Of a DNA stretch of 64,000 nt, positions 1-8,457 are shown one piece after another; positions within the stretch are counted from its first letter, which is position 1, and every line of letters starts with the position of its first letter. Where the stretch lies: contig NZ_VWXK01000009.1 of assembly GCF_011752565.1 (NCBI RefSeq), forward strand, positions 124,001 through 188,000, in the 5' to 3' direction. Under the pieces are notes generated by a model, which did no database searches, was not told where the DNA came from, and was given only the letters and a program-made list of their open reading frames with translations. Made by a program: the position numbers and the translations under genes. This stretch comes from Pantoea sp. Ap-967. Its GTDB lineage: Bacteria > Pseudomonadota > Gammaproteobacteria > Pseudomonadales > Pseudomonadaceae.

Positions 1-855
1 ATGGTCGCCCACTCGGTCACCTGGGCGGTGCTGGTGGCCATGGCCCAGTCCTGGCACCTGATGCTGGTCGCCACCTTCATTACGGTTGCCCTCAGCGCCC
101 TGGTCGGCCTGGGCACGGTGCGTTTCGGCGGCATTCCCGGCAGCACCGCGGCCTGGGGCACGGCGCCGGGCGCGGCCTCGGCGATGGTGTCGATGGCCGA
201 GGAAAACGGCGCCGACGCCCGCGTGGTGGCGACCATGCAGTATGTGCGGGTGGTGTGCGTGGTGATGATCGGCTCGCTGGTCAGCCACTTGCTCGGCGCC
301 ACCCCGGGCAGCGCGGCCGCCGGCACAACGACGGTGGCGCAGGCGCCGCACCTGGCCAACCTGCTGCTGAGCCTGGCGGTGGTGCTGGTGGGGATCACCG
401 TGGGTAGCCGGTTGCCGGCGGGCGCCCTGCTGACGCCACTGTTACTGGGTGGCGCGCTGCAACTGGCCGGGCTGTTGACCATCACCCTGCCCCAGCCCCT
501 GCTGGCGTGCGCCTACGGCGCCATTGGCTGCTACATTGGCCTGCGCTTCGACCGGCAGACCGTGGCCTACGTGTGGAAGCGCCTGCCTACCATGATTACC
601 GGGGCGGTGGTGTTGATCGTGCTGTGCGCCGCGTGCGCCTATGGGCTGGCACTGGCCATGGGCACCGACTTCCTGTCGATGTACCTGGCGACCAGCCCGG
701 GTGGGCTGGATGCCATGGCCATCATCGCGGTGGAAACCCATGCTGATGTCGGGCTGGTGCTGGCGATGCAGACGTTGCGGTTGTTCGGGGTGATTCTGAC
801 GGGGGCGTTTTGTGCGCGGCAGATCATTCGGTTGACCCAGGTGCGGTCGGGTTGA
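1..855 (+). CDS. AbrB-family membrane protein, 5' end outside window
   Basis: This is the C-terminal 284 residues of a polytopic membrane protein. It is almost entirely hydrophobic helices separated by short Gly/Pro turns. The segment around residues 42-66 (FGGIPGSTAAWGTAPGAA) and a second one near residue 230 (SPGGLDAMA) are the duplicated 'PGG/APGAAS' signatures of the AbrB (PF05145, older name 'putative ammonia monooxygenase') family. Family members are about 350 residues, so the ATG at base 1 is probably internal and the true start lies to the left. Function in this family is not established; it is a presumed inner-membrane transporter or regulator. It is convergent with the M24 gene, with a REP element between them. 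Confidence 0.75.
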   Translation: MVAHSVTWAVLVAMAQSWHLMLVATFITVALSALVGLGTVRFGGIPGSTAAWGTAPGAASAMVSMAEENGADARVVATMQYVRVVCVVMIGSLVSHLLGATPGSAAAGTTTVAQAPHLANLLLSLAVVLVGITVGSRLPAGALLTPLLLGGALQLAGLLTITLPQPLLACAYGAIGCYIGLRFDRQTVAYVWKRLPTMITGAVVLIVLCAACAYGLALAMGTDFLSMYLATSPGGLDAMAIIAVETHADVGLVLAMQTLRLFGVILTGAFCARQIIRLTQVRSG

Positions 856-863
856 GAGGTGCG

Positions 864-983
864 GCGCCTGTTAGATCGAGCGCCGCCCGCGCGGTGGCCA
901 CATGAACATTGGCCCGAAACAAACGTAGGAGCGAGCGCAGCTCGCGAAGCGCCGCGCGGGCGGCGCTCGATCTCCCAGGCGCC
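864..983. repeat. REP element, extended class B
   Basis: An inverted pair of REP-like units: GATCGAGCGCCGCCCGCGCG near 874-893 faces a longer unit at 925-983 that contains GTAGGAGCGAGCGCAGCTCG. It lies between two convergent genes and could act as a transcription end. The longer unit is shared, with flanking bases, with copies near 25214-25280, 25376-25440 and 59336-59411. Confidence 0.85.
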
Positions 984-989
984 TCCTCC

Positions 990-2348
990 CTAAAACCGTT
1001 CACCCCCCTGCAAAAAACTGTCCTCAAACGGATACCGGGTCAACACCTCGACCCCATCCTCGGTCACCAGCAACTGGTTCTCCAGCTTGATCCCGTCACG
1101 CCCACCCACCTCTCCCACATAGGCCTCGACACACAGCGCCATGCCCGGCTGCAACTCCCCCTCATAGCCATAGGACTCCAGGTCTTCCGGGTAGCGAATG
1201 CTCGGGTATTCATCACACAGCCCCACCCCATGGAACATCACCCCATAGCGCTGCGCCCGGCAGCTTTCCGGCAGGCGATGGCCGTTGCGGGTCAACTCGG
1301 TGAAACGCACACCGGGGCGAACCATCCCGGCATTGACATGAATGTGCTCGTGGGCAATGCGGTACAACCGCTTCTGTTCAGCCGTAGGCTCGCGATCACC
1401 GCAAATCCAGCTGCGCGACATGTCCACGCAAAAGCCGTACACGCCAATCAGGTCGGTATCGAACGACAACAGGTCACCGTCGCCAAGCACCCGCGGCCCG
1501 GACTCCTGGAACCAAGGGTTGGTGCGCGGCCCGGAACTGAGGATACGGGTTTCGATCCACTCGCCACCGCGGCGGATATTGCCCGCGTGCAGGGCCGCCC
1601 AGACATCGTTCTCGGTCACGCCAGCCGCCATGGCCTGGCGCATCTCTGCCACCGACGCCTCGCAAGACGCCACGGCGCAGCGCATGGCCAGTATCTCGTC
1701 AGGGCCCTTGATCAGCCGGGCGAACTCGGTCACCGCCTGCCCGCTGTGCACCTCTACCCCCAGCGCATCCAGGGCCCGTAGCCCGGCCACCTCGATTCGG
1801 TCGACCGCCAGCCGCCGATTGCTGCCGGCGTGGCTGCGCAGCAGCGCGTCGACCTGGGCGCAGAAATGCCGGGCGTGCTCGTCGGTGCGCTCGCCCGTTT
1901 CGAAATAAAAGAACGATGCCCCGCTGCGCAGCTCGCTCACCAGCGGCAAGTGCGCCGACAGGTGATCGCAGCCATGGAAGTCCCACAGCACCACATGCCC
2001 GCTGGCGGCGACGAAACAGGCCCGGGCCGGGTTGTGGGTGGTCCACAGCTGCATGTTGGTGGTGTCGGTGGCATAGCGAATGTTCAACGGGTCGAACAAC
2101 AGGATGCCGCCCAGGTCGCGGGCGACCAGCTGCTGGCATATGCGCTGCAGGCGGTATTGGCGCATGCTCGGCAGGTGCGGTGCCTGCAGGCCTAGCGCCG
2201 CCCATTCGGCAAAGGCCAGCGGGGTGGGGCCGATTTCGGTACGGTCATTGTCGTCGGGCGAGCCGTCGGCCTTCAGCGCAGCAGCGCGCTGGCGGGCGGG
2301 GTCGATACGGCGGGCGTGGGCGGGGATCGAGAACGGCGAGGTCATCAT
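990..2348 (-). CDS. M24-family metalloenzyme, DddP-like (candidate DMSP lyase)
   Basis: A creatinase/prolidase-fold protein of 452 residues, starting at tandem ATGs (2348/2345) rather than the longer frame from 2450. Metal-type residues are D297 and D299 (FDTDLIG), D309 (CVDMSRSW), H373 (FHGVGL), E408 (CVEAY) and E423 (KLENQ). D379 follows in HGVGLCDEYP. The DTD pair in place of the usual D-x-G of prolidases, and the spacings (2, 10, 64, 6, 29, 15), match what I recall of the iron-dependent DMSP lyase DddP, where Asp377 is the catalytic base. A DddP-type lyase would release dimethyl sulfide and acrylate from DMSP. No neighbouring acrylate genes support this, so another M24 substrate remains possible. 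The gene stands alone, with an unusual set of repeats upstream. Confidence 0.7.
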   Translation of the reverse strand: MMTSPFSIPAHARRIDPARQRAAALKADGSPDDNDRTEIGPTPLAFAEWAALGLQAPHLPSMRQYRLQRICQQLVARDLGGILLFDPLNIRYATDTTNMQLWTTHNPARACFVAASGHVVLWDFHGCDHLSAHLPLVSELRSGASFFYFETGERTDEHARHFCAQVDALLRSHAGSNRRLAVDRIEVAGLRALDALGVEVHSGQAVTEFARLIKGPDEILAMRCAVASCEASVAEMRQAMAAGVTENDVWAALHAGNIRRGGEWIETRILSSGPRTNPWFQESGPRVLGDGDLLSFDTDLIGVYGFCVDMSRSWICGDREPTAEQKRLYRIAHEHIHVNAGMVRPGVRFTELTRNGHRLPESCRAQRYGVMFHGVGLCDEYPSIRYPEDLESYGYEGELQPGMALCVEAYVGEVGGRDGIKLENQLLVTEDGVEVLTRYPFEDSFLQGGERF

Positions 2349-2373
2349 GGCGTGCGGTTTTCCCTGGTCTTGT

Positions 2374-2476
2374 TGTATGGAAACTGCGCGGGTACGGCCA
2401 GGCACCAGTGTATGGCCAGTGTTCAGCGCCCATACAACGACATTTTCCAAGGCTTATCGATGACCTGGGCGTATGG
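2374..2476. promoter_or_regulatory. Four TGTATGG-type boxes upstream of the DddP-like gene
   Basis: TGTATGG occurs at 2374-2380 and 2409-2415, its reverse complement CCATACA at 2430-2436, and CGTATGG at 2470-2476. The outer pair GTTGTATGG (2372-2380) and CCATACAAC (2430-2438) is a perfect 9-base inverted repeat. The layout suggests half-sites for a dimeric regulator that controls the leftward M24 gene. No regulator is adjacent. Confidence 0.4.
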
Positions 2477-2482
2477 CAAACG

Positions 2483-2983
2483 CTAACCGCCGGCACCCTT
2501 CATGGCCCCCTTCATGGCCGCCTCGATCGCCGCCACATCGATCTTGCCCATGCCCATCATCGCCGCGAAGGCGCGCTGGGCGGCGGCCTTGTCGGGGCTG
2601 GCGATGGCGTCGAGCAGGATGCGCGGGGTGATCTGCCACGAGATCCCCCACTTGTCCTTGCACCAGCCGCATACGCTTTCAGCACCGCCGTTGCCGACGA
2701 TGGCGTCCCACAGGCGGTCGGTTTCGGCCTGGTCTTCGGTGCACACCTGGAACGAAAACGCCTCCGAATGCTTGAAAGTGGTACCGCCATTGAGCCCCAC
2801 GCAGGGAATGCCCATCACCGTGAATTCAACGGTAATCACGTCCCCGGCCTTGCCAGAGGGGTAATCGGCGGGCGCTGGGTGCACCGCCAGCACCCGGCTG
2901 TCTGGGAAGGTTCGGGCGTAGAAGTTGGCCGCATCCTCGGCATCCTGGTTGAACCACAGGCAGATCGTGTTCTTGGCAGTCAT
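2483..2983 (-). CDS. VOC-family (PhnB/3-demethylubiquinone methyltransferase-like) protein
   Basis: 166 residues with the glyoxalase/bleomycin-resistance fold of the PhnB-like subgroup. The N-terminus (NTICLWFNQDAEDAANFYA) and the central CGWCKDKWGISWQITP stretch are typical of proteins annotated '3-demethylubiquinone-9 3-methyltransferase', a name that does not reflect a proven activity. The C-terminal MMGMGKIDVAAIEAA segment is also characteristic of the subgroup. The start has GGAG 11 bases upstream. It is a cytoplasmic protein of unknown substrate, and its neighbours give no hint. Confidence 0.75.
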   Translation of the reverse strand: MTAKNTICLWFNQDAEDAANFYARTFPDSRVLAVHPAPADYPSGKAGDVITVEFTVMGIPCVGLNGGTTFKHSEAFSFQVCTEDQAETDRLWDAIVGNGGAESVCGWCKDKWGISWQITPRILLDAIASPDKAAAQRAFAAMMGMGKIDVAAIEAAMKGAMKGAGG

Positions 2984-3177
2984 GGCCTGGCTCCATGGGC
3001 GAAGGTGAACCTTGAGTCTAGCCGCTGATCCGGCGCTGGCGATGGTGGCGCCCCAGGGAAAGGAATGCAGTCAGAAATGCCTTACGTAATGCAGCGAATT
3101 GTCCCACAACCGCCCCCCTTTACCGCACGGCATCATCACCGGCAGACCGCACACGCAAGCCACAGGGAGATAACGGT

Positions 3178-4392
3178 TTGTCGAACCTCGAAAGCAAGTT
3201 GCAGCACCTGAACCCCGAACAGATCGAAGCGCTGTACCGCGAATACCGAAGCGGCGAACGGATCACGCAGCTGTTGGAGCGCTACCAGATCGACATTGCC
3301 CCCAGCAGCCTGATCCGGGCGCTGCCGGCGCTGCCCTGCGCGGGGCTGAAATGCCCCTACTGCCGGGTCAGCCTGTTCGAGCGGCCGAAAAGCAGAACCG
3401 CGCAAAGCGTGAAAGAAAACCTGGCCTTCTGCAAAACCTGCAAGCACCGCCACTTCTTTGCTTCGCCCTCCAACTGGCAGCGCGCATGCACCTGCCCGCC
3501 GTGCCAGGCCTCGCGCAACCGTGCCCGGCAGGATCAGGCCATCGAACAGCGCCAGCGCATCAAGGCGCACTGGTCGGTCGCCCGCCGCAAACCGCTGGCA
3601 CTGCACAGCCTTTCGATCAGCCACAAGCTGCAGTTGATGGCCTTGCTCGAAGTGCGCATGGATGCCCGGCGCAACTGCCTGAATGCCACTGAGCCTGCCA
3701 GCGGCGACGCCCGGGTCAGCCCCTCCTTGGCCATGGATGCCTCGATCCTGCAGGCCTTGCACGAAGCGCACATACTGCTGGTCGACCCGGATTCCCCGCT
3801 GGATGCCTTCAGCCAGGACGTGCCACCAAAAGCCTGGAAGAACAAGGTGCGCTGGCTGGGCAACGTGAGCCTCGACGGCCAGCAGCGGGCACCGCTTTCG
3901 CAGCTCTACCGCGCCCTGCGCAAGGCGGTGAGCGACGGCCCAAGGCCGCAATGGCGCGATGAACTGGCCGCCTGCATCCAGGCGCTGTGCATCGAAGAGG
4001 TGTGCGCCTACATCATGGCCCAATGCACGGCCCGCAAGTTGCCGTTCGAAGGCCGCGACAAGGCCCACGAGCTGGCGACGCAGCTGCTGCAGGCCAATTC
4101 CGTGCAGCAAGCGTGGGCGCTGGCCAACACGGCCATCCTGGGTGCGCTCACCTTCATTGCCCGCAACCAGGTGAGCAGGCAGCATGCCGCCAGCACCCTG
4201 GCCGGCTGCATGCTGTCGATGAGCGACCGAGCAGTGATCGAGCGCTGGCAGCTCGACCCTTTACGGGACAAACCGCCAGCCCCGCGTTCACGCTACAGCC
4301 AAGTGGTGTTCGATGTGTTGTTGAAACAGACCGACCACGGCCTTGAGCACACGGTGGCACAGTACCTGGCCCTGCTGCCCCGGCACGGTTGA
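3178..4392 (+). CDS. Hypothetical protein with N-terminal zinc ribbon, TTG start
   Basis: 404 residues with no family I can name. Cysteines at 54, 59, 62, 85, 88, 104, 106 and 109 form CPYC, CKTC and CTCPPC knuckles typical of zinc ribbons. Residues 1-50 look like a small helical region (LNPEQIEALYREYRSGERIT) that could be a degenerate helix-turn-helix. The remaining 290 residues are mostly alpha-helical with no obvious catalytic motif, signal peptide or membrane span. The start is TTG with a good AGGGAGA site seven bases upstream and no in-frame ATG nearby. It could be a nucleic-acid-binding protein. It has no clear functional link to its neighbours. Confidence 0.65.
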   Translation: MSNLESKLQHLNPEQIEALYREYRSGERITQLLERYQIDIAPSSLIRALPALPCAGLKCPYCRVSLFERPKSRTAQSVKENLAFCKTCKHRHFFASPSNWQRACTCPPCQASRNRARQDQAIEQRQRIKAHWSVARRKPLALHSLSISHKLQLMALLEVRMDARRNCLNATEPASGDARVSPSLAMDASILQALHEAHILLVDPDSPLDAFSQDVPPKAWKNKVRWLGNVSLDGQQRAPLSQLYRALRKAVSDGPRPQWRDELAACIQALCIEEVCAYIMAQCTARKLPFEGRDKAHELATQLLQANSVQQAWALANTAILGALTFIARNQVSRQHAASTLAGCMLSMSDRAVIERWQLDPLRDKPPAPRSRYSQVVFDVLLKQTDHGLEHTVAQYLALLPRHG

Positions 4393-4401
4393 CCCGCGTC
4401 T

Positions 4402-4436
4402 CGTACACCCGTACGATTTTACCGTACATCTGTACG
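4402..4436. promoter_or_regulatory. Tandem CGTACA-N2-(C/T)GTACG palindromes, likely TetR operators
   Basis: CGTACACCCGTACG (4402-4415) and CGTACATCTGTACG (4423-4436) are two 14-base palindromes whose starts are 21 bases apart, about two helical turns, so they lie on the same DNA face. The second has perfect arms. They end just before a GATAAT -10-like hexamer (4436-4441) and about 25 bases ahead of the MFS start. The TetR protein encoded just downstream of the transporter is the natural candidate repressor. Confidence 0.6.
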
Positions 4437-4460
4437 ATAATTTCTTGCGAGTTACTTGCC

Positions 4461-5648
4461 ATGCCTGCTTCCGTCACCCGCTGGTCCCGATGCGCGCTGT
4501 ACCTGCTGTTCATGCTGCCCGGCCTGACCCTGGCCAGCTGGGTCACCCGTACCCCGGCCCTGCGCGATGGCCTGCAGGCCTCCACCGAACAGATGGGCAT
4601 GATCCTGTTCGGCTTTTCGTCAGGGGCCATGCTGGGCATCCTCAGCGCCGGGCGGATGATCGCCCGCCAGGGTGCCAACCGGGTGATCCGCATCGGCCTG
4701 CTGGGGCTGTCGGCCGGGCTGTGCGTGCTGGCCGCCAGCGGCGAGTTCGCCAGCGCCTGGTGTGCGTTCGCCGGGCTGCTGCTGTTCGGCCTGGGCATGG
4801 GCTGGGCGGATATCGCGGCGAACATCGAAGGGGGCGCGGTGGAACGGGCCATCGATGCGCCGATCATGACCACGCTGCATGGCTTCTTCAGCCTCGGCAC
4901 CCTGGCAGGCGCCCTGCTGGGCATGGCCATGACCGCCCTGCAGGTGCCGCTGGGCCAACACCTCCTGGGTGTGGCGGCCTTCTCGGCGCTGGCCACCCTG
5001 GTGCTGATCGGCCATGCGCCACGGGCCAGCGAACAAGCCGAAGGGCAACCCGGTGAGCACCATGAAGGCTTCGCCTGGAAGCCCCTGCTCAAGGACCGGC
5101 GCCTGCTGCTGATCTGCTTCGTGGTGCTGGCCATGGCGTTGGCCGAAGGCGCCGCCAATGACTGGCTGCCGCTGCTGATGATCGACGGCCATGGCTTTGC
5201 GCAAACCGCCGGCACGCTGATTTACCTGGTATTCACCGTCGGCATGACCCTTGGGCGCTTCGCCGGTGCACCGGTGATCCGCCGCTTCGGCCGCGCCCTC
5301 ACCCTGCGCGCCAGCGCCCTGATCGGCGCGCTGAGCCTGGCCCTGGTGGTGTTCTGCGACGTGCAATGGGTAGCCGCTGCCGCCGTGCTGCTGTGGGGCG
5401 TAGGCGCATCGCTGGGCTTTCCGCTGGCGATTTCAGCCGCCGGTGAAAGCGCTAGCCACAGCGACCAGCGTGTGCGCCTGGCGGCCACGGCGGGTTACCT
5501 GGCGTTTCTGGTTGGCCCGCCGTTGTTGGGCTTCATTGGTGAGCACCATGGCCTGCGCCTGGCCATGCTGCCGGTGCTGACGCTGGTGGCCATCGCCTTC
5601 GTGCTGGCTTCGTCGCTGCAAGAGCGTGAACGCCTGCAAGTGGCTTGA
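4461..5648 (+). CDS. MFS transporter
   Basis: 395 residues forming about 12 hydrophobic helices, of major-facilitator type. The first loop holds a reduced family motif (FSSGAMLGILSAGRMIARQGANR, residues 46-68). The central loop (RASEQAEGQPGEHHEGF) divides the two six-helix halves. The size and the AVAL-rich, Gly-rich helices resemble the small sugar/drug-efflux MFS group (YbjJ-like). The ATG at 4461 is preferred over an upstream in-frame start because the tandem operators and the -10 hexamer lie just before it. It ends only six bases before the stop of the convergent TetR gene, which probably controls it. The substrate cannot be read from the sequence. Confidence 0.8.
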   Translation: MPASVTRWSRCALYLLFMLPGLTLASWVTRTPALRDGLQASTEQMGMILFGFSSGAMLGILSAGRMIARQGANRVIRIGLLGLSAGLCVLAASGEFASAWCAFAGLLLFGLGMGWADIAANIEGGAVERAIDAPIMTTLHGFFSLGTLAGALLGMAMTALQVPLGQHLLGVAAFSALATLVLIGHAPRASEQAEGQPGEHHEGFAWKPLLKDRRLLLICFVVLAMALAEGAANDWLPLLMIDGHGFAQTAGTLIYLVFTVGMTLGRFAGAPVIRRFGRALTLRASALIGALSLALVVFCDVQWVAAAAVLLWGVGASLGFPLAISAAGESASHSDQRVRLAATAGYLAFLVGPPLLGFIGEHHGLRLAMLPVLTLVAIAFVLASSLQERERLQVA

Positions 5649-5654
5649 AACGGC

Positions 5655-6203
5655 TCAGGCAATGGCCTGGATCAGCGCCAGGATGCTGTCGCGGCTGACC
5701 ACGGTCTTGCTCAGGGCATTGTGGATGGTAAAGCCCTCGATCAGCGCATCCAGGGCCCGGGCGGTTCGTTCATCGAAGTGAATCTGCAGGGCCTGGCGCG
5801 AGCGGGCCATCCAGTCGTCCATCACGTAGGTGTACTGGGGGTTGCGCGAAACGAAGGTGTACAGCTCGAAGATCAGCAGCATCTGCCCGGAAGCCTTCCA
5901 CAGGTCGCCACAAATCAGGTCGGCGACCAGTTCACGGGCATGGGCCTTGTCCCGCGCTTCGCTGAGCTGGCGCCAGTACTGGTCGGCAATGCCGTCGCAC
6001 ATCTTGATGAAGGCGGCGGCGATGATCTCGTCGATGGTGGCGAAATGGTAAGTCATGGTCCCCGGCGATACCCCGGCCTCGGCAGCGATGCGCCGGTAGG
6101 TGGCGCAGCCGGCGCCTTCGCGGCGAATCACCTGCAACGCAGCGTCGATGATCACGGCCTTGCTGCCGGGGGTGCTGAGGTCGTGTTTCTTCGGTCGGGG
6201 CAT
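5655..6203 (-). CDS. TetR-family transcriptional regulator
   Basis: 182 residues. The N-terminal helix-turn-helix (residues 10-60, with GCATYRRIAAEAGVSPGTMTYHF) is classic TetR. The C-terminal two-thirds is a helical ligand-binding domain containing a QALQIHFDERTARALDAL segment. I take the ATG at 6203 over the TTG at 6209. The gene is convergent with the MFS transporter, six bases apart, an arrangement common for a repressor and its efflux target. The palindromes at 4402-4436 are the likely binding sites. The inducer is unknown. Confidence 0.85.
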   Translation of the reverse strand: MPRPKKHDLSTPGSKAVIIDAALQVIRREGAGCATYRRIAAEAGVSPGTMTYHFATIDEIIAAAFIKMCDGIADQYWRQLSEARDKAHARELVADLICGDLWKASGQMLLIFELYTFVSRNPQYTYVMDDWMARSRQALQIHFDERTARALDALIEGFTIHNALSKTVVSRDSILALIQAIA

Positions 6204-6474
6204 GGTCAACTCGCGGCGGCTGGTGCCGGCGAGGATAGCAAGGTTGGCGCCGGGCGCAAAAACCCAGGCCAGGCGAAGCGCGGCAAAGGCAGGCGCATGT
6301 AGCCGCTCTAGCCCGGGTTTTGCAACATTCTGCAGACAATTCCTGGGCCAAGCAGTGAACCTGCCTACAAAAATGCGGTCTGTCGCAGACGGTCAATTCA
6401 CCGACCGGTTCGCCGGCCCTGCCTTTGATGAGCAATCACCGGGCCTCTATTTTCTGTTGCAGCGAAGACCCAAC

Positions 6475-7125
6475 ATGCCTGAATCCCGCCCAGCCTCCCT
6501 CGCCCTCCCTGCCCTGCGCGGCAGCCTGATCGCCGCCCTGGTGGCCCTCGCCGCCCCCGTGCATGCCGAAGAGCCAGCCAGCGATGCGCGCTGGGTCAGC
6601 GACAGCCTGAGCACCTACGTGCGCAGTGGCCCTACCGATGGCCACCGCATTGTCGGCACGCTCAAGTCCGGGCAGAAGCTCACCCTGGTCGGCAGCCAGG
6701 GCAACTACAGCCAGGTGCGCGGGCAGAACGGCGATGTGGTGTGGATTCTCACCAGCGACCTGCAGTCGGTGCCTGGCCAGAACGAGCGCCTGCCGCAACT
6801 CGATGCCCAGGTGGCGGAGTTGTCGGGGCAGCTCAAGACCATCGACGACAGCTGGAAGAACCGCGTACAGGGCATGCAGGAAACGCTGGACTCGCGCAAG
6901 CAGCTGATCGATGAACTGCAAACGCGCAACCAGGCGTTGAATGAACAGCTTGACCAGAGCCAGTCGAGCCTGCGCGACACCCAGGCGCGCCTGGGCGATG
7001 AGAACAAGCAGGTGATGATGCGCTACATGGTGTACGGCGGCAGCATCGCCGGTGCCGGCCTGCTGGCGGGGCTGATCCTGCCGGCGCTGACCCGCGGGCG
7101 CAAGAAGAACGACCGCTGGTTCTGA
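6475..7125 (+). CDS. SH3 domain and membrane-anchor envelope protein (TIGR04211/YgiM-like)
   Basis: 216 residues. Residues 1-31 are a signal peptide with an AxA-type end (PVHA-EE). Residues 36-100 form a bacterial SH3 domain (YVRSGPTDGHRIVGTLKSGQ). Residues 110-180 form a coiled coil rich in Gln, Leu and Glu. Residues 183-206 are a single membrane helix, followed by a basic tail (RGRKKNDRWF). This order matches the TIGR04211 family, which includes E. coli YgiM. The SH3 domain should face the periplasm. No enzymatic role is known. The gene is followed by a strong hairpin. Confidence 0.85.
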   Translation: MPESRPASLALPALRGSLIAALVALAAPVHAEEPASDARWVSDSLSTYVRSGPTDGHRIVGTLKSGQKLTLVGSQGNYSQVRGQNGDVVWILTSDLQSVPGQNERLPQLDAQVAELSGQLKTIDDSWKNRVQGMQETLDSRKQLIDELQTRNQALNEQLDQSQSSLRDTQARLGDENKQVMMRYMVYGGSIAGAGLLAGLILPALTRGRKKNDRWF

Positions 7126-7137
7126 TCCACGACAGCC

Positions 7138-7171
7138 GCCGCCCACCGCAGGCCAACCGGCGGTGGGCGGC
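7138..7171. terminator. GC-rich hairpin between convergent genes
   Basis: An 11-bp perfect stem (GCCGCCCACCG / CGGTGGGCGGC) with a 12-base loop lies between the stop codons of the SH3 protein and the small exported protein. It could end transcription from both sides. There is no clear T-run. Confidence 0.5.
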
Positions 7172-7183
7172 CATCCTGGCAGG

Positions 7184-7462
7184 CTACTTGCCGCGGGCCT
7201 TGTTGTAGATGGTCAAGGCCCGGTCCGCCTCGGCTTGGCACTTGGCCATGTTGCCCTTGGCGCGGAAATTCTTGGCCTCCTTGAGCAGCGCCTGGAAATC
7301 ATGGGCCGCGCCACCATGCAGGCCCGGCCCATCGGCTTTATGGATGTCTTCCAGGTTCTTGATCTTCGCATCACAGTTGACCTTGGCCTCATTGGCAGCC
7401 TGGGCGCCAACGCTCAGCAACGATGCAACCACCAGCAGGGGTAACAGTTTCATGGCTTTCAT
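7184..7462 (-). CDS. Small exported hypothetical protein
   Basis: 92 residues. The start at 7462 is chosen because CAGGAGAG lies seven bases upstream and it gives a clean signal peptide (MKAMKLLPLLVVASLLSVGA, cleavage near AQA-AN). The mature part is about 68 residues, helical and charged, with two cysteines (NCDAKI and AKCQAEA) that could form a disulfide, and a DIHKADGPGLHGGAAHDF middle. I do not recognise a named family. It is probably periplasmic and of unknown role. Confidence 0.65.
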   Translation of the reverse strand: MKAMKLLPLLVVASLLSVGAQAANEAKVNCDAKIKNLEDIHKADGPGLHGGAAHDFQALLKEAKNFRAKGNMAKCQAEADRALTIYNKARGK

Positions 7463-7549
7463 GGAGCGCTCTCCTGGGAAATTCCAAAGGTCATCGAGGG
7501 GTAGTGGCTCGACGCAGCGAGTAGCATAGTCGGCCATTGGCCCGAACGC

Positions 7550-8431
7550 TTACTGGCGCAACCGCTGCAGCGCTTGGAGCACGTGCGCCGTGGCCCGCTC
7601 GACCTGCCCCTCCCGGCACGCGATACCCAGCTTGCGCCACAGCCCTGGGCGCAATGGCCGCCGCGCGATGCGCAGGTCCAGCTCCGCTGCCTCGCCCTCC
7701 TGGGGCAGCAAGGTGGCGCCGTAGCCTGCGCCCACCAGGCTCTTGATCGCATCGTTGTAGTTCAGCTCGATGCGCGCTTCGGGGTACAGCCCGGCGGCGG
7801 CGAACCACTCACCGGTCACCCGCGACAGCTGGGTGGTGCTGTCGTTGAGAATCAGCGCGCGCTGCCCAAGCCAGGCCGGAGTCACCCGGGCCGGTGGCTG
7901 CCAGTGGGCCGGCACATAGGCCAGAATTGGGTCGCGCCGCCAAGGAGTAAGCCTGACGCCCTTGCCCGCCACCTGTGGCAGCGCCACCAGGCCGATGTCC
8001 AGGCTGCCGTCGCGCAGCCGCGCCAGCGACGCCTGGGAGGTGAGCACCTGAACCTGCACATCGATGCCCGGGTGCTCGCTGCGCAGGTGCTCCAGGGCCT
8101 GGGGCAGCAAATGGGCGATGGCCCCGGTGGAGGCGCCCAGGCGCACCCGCCCGGTCAGGCCTTCGACCTGGCGGCGCACCTCTTCCAGGGCCAGGTCGGC
8201 GTCGGCCAGCAAGCGCCGGGCCCGGGCCAGCAGGGTTTCGCCAATGGCCGTGGGGCGCACCTGGTTGCGGTTGCGGGTGAGCAGTGGCGCGCCAACCCGC
8301 GCTTCCAGTTCGGCCACGTGCAGGCTGATGGTGGGTGGCGCCAGGTTGAGCTGGCGGGCGGCCTCGGCGAAAGAGCCCAGGTCGGTGATGACCACCAGCG
8401 TACGCAGGCGGTCGAGGCTGATTTCGCGCAT
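7550..8431 (-). CDS. LysR-family transcriptional regulator
   Basis: 293 residues. The N-terminal winged helix-turn-helix (residues 3-62, with LVVITDLGSFAEAARQLNLAP then a PTISLHVAELE recognition helix) is followed by a periplasmic-binding-like effector domain from about residue 90. It is divergent from argC across 186 bases that contain ATTC-N9-GAAT type boxes. It is therefore the likely regulator of argC and of itself. The co-inducer is unknown. Confidence 0.85.
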   Translation of the reverse strand: MREISLDRLRTLVVITDLGSFAEAARQLNLAPPTISLHVAELEARVGAPLLTRNRNQVRPTAIGETLLARARRLLADADLALEEVRRQVEGLTGRVRLGASTGAIAHLLPQALEHLRSEHPGIDVQVQVLTSQASLARLRDGSLDIGLVALPQVAGKGVRLTPWRRDPILAYVPAHWQPPARVTPAWLGQRALILNDSTTQLSRVTGEWFAAAGLYPEARIELNYNDAIKSLVGAGYGATLLPQEGEAAELDLRIARRPLRPGLWRKLGIACREGQVERATAHVLQALQRLRQ

Positions 8432-8457
8432 TTGGGTCAGGGTCCTTTATTGCCTGT

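Noticed and set aside
6100..6474. N-terminal extension of the SH3-anchor protein to 6100
   Set aside because: The extension overlaps the TetR gene end on the other strand and would bury the signal peptide that begins at 6475.
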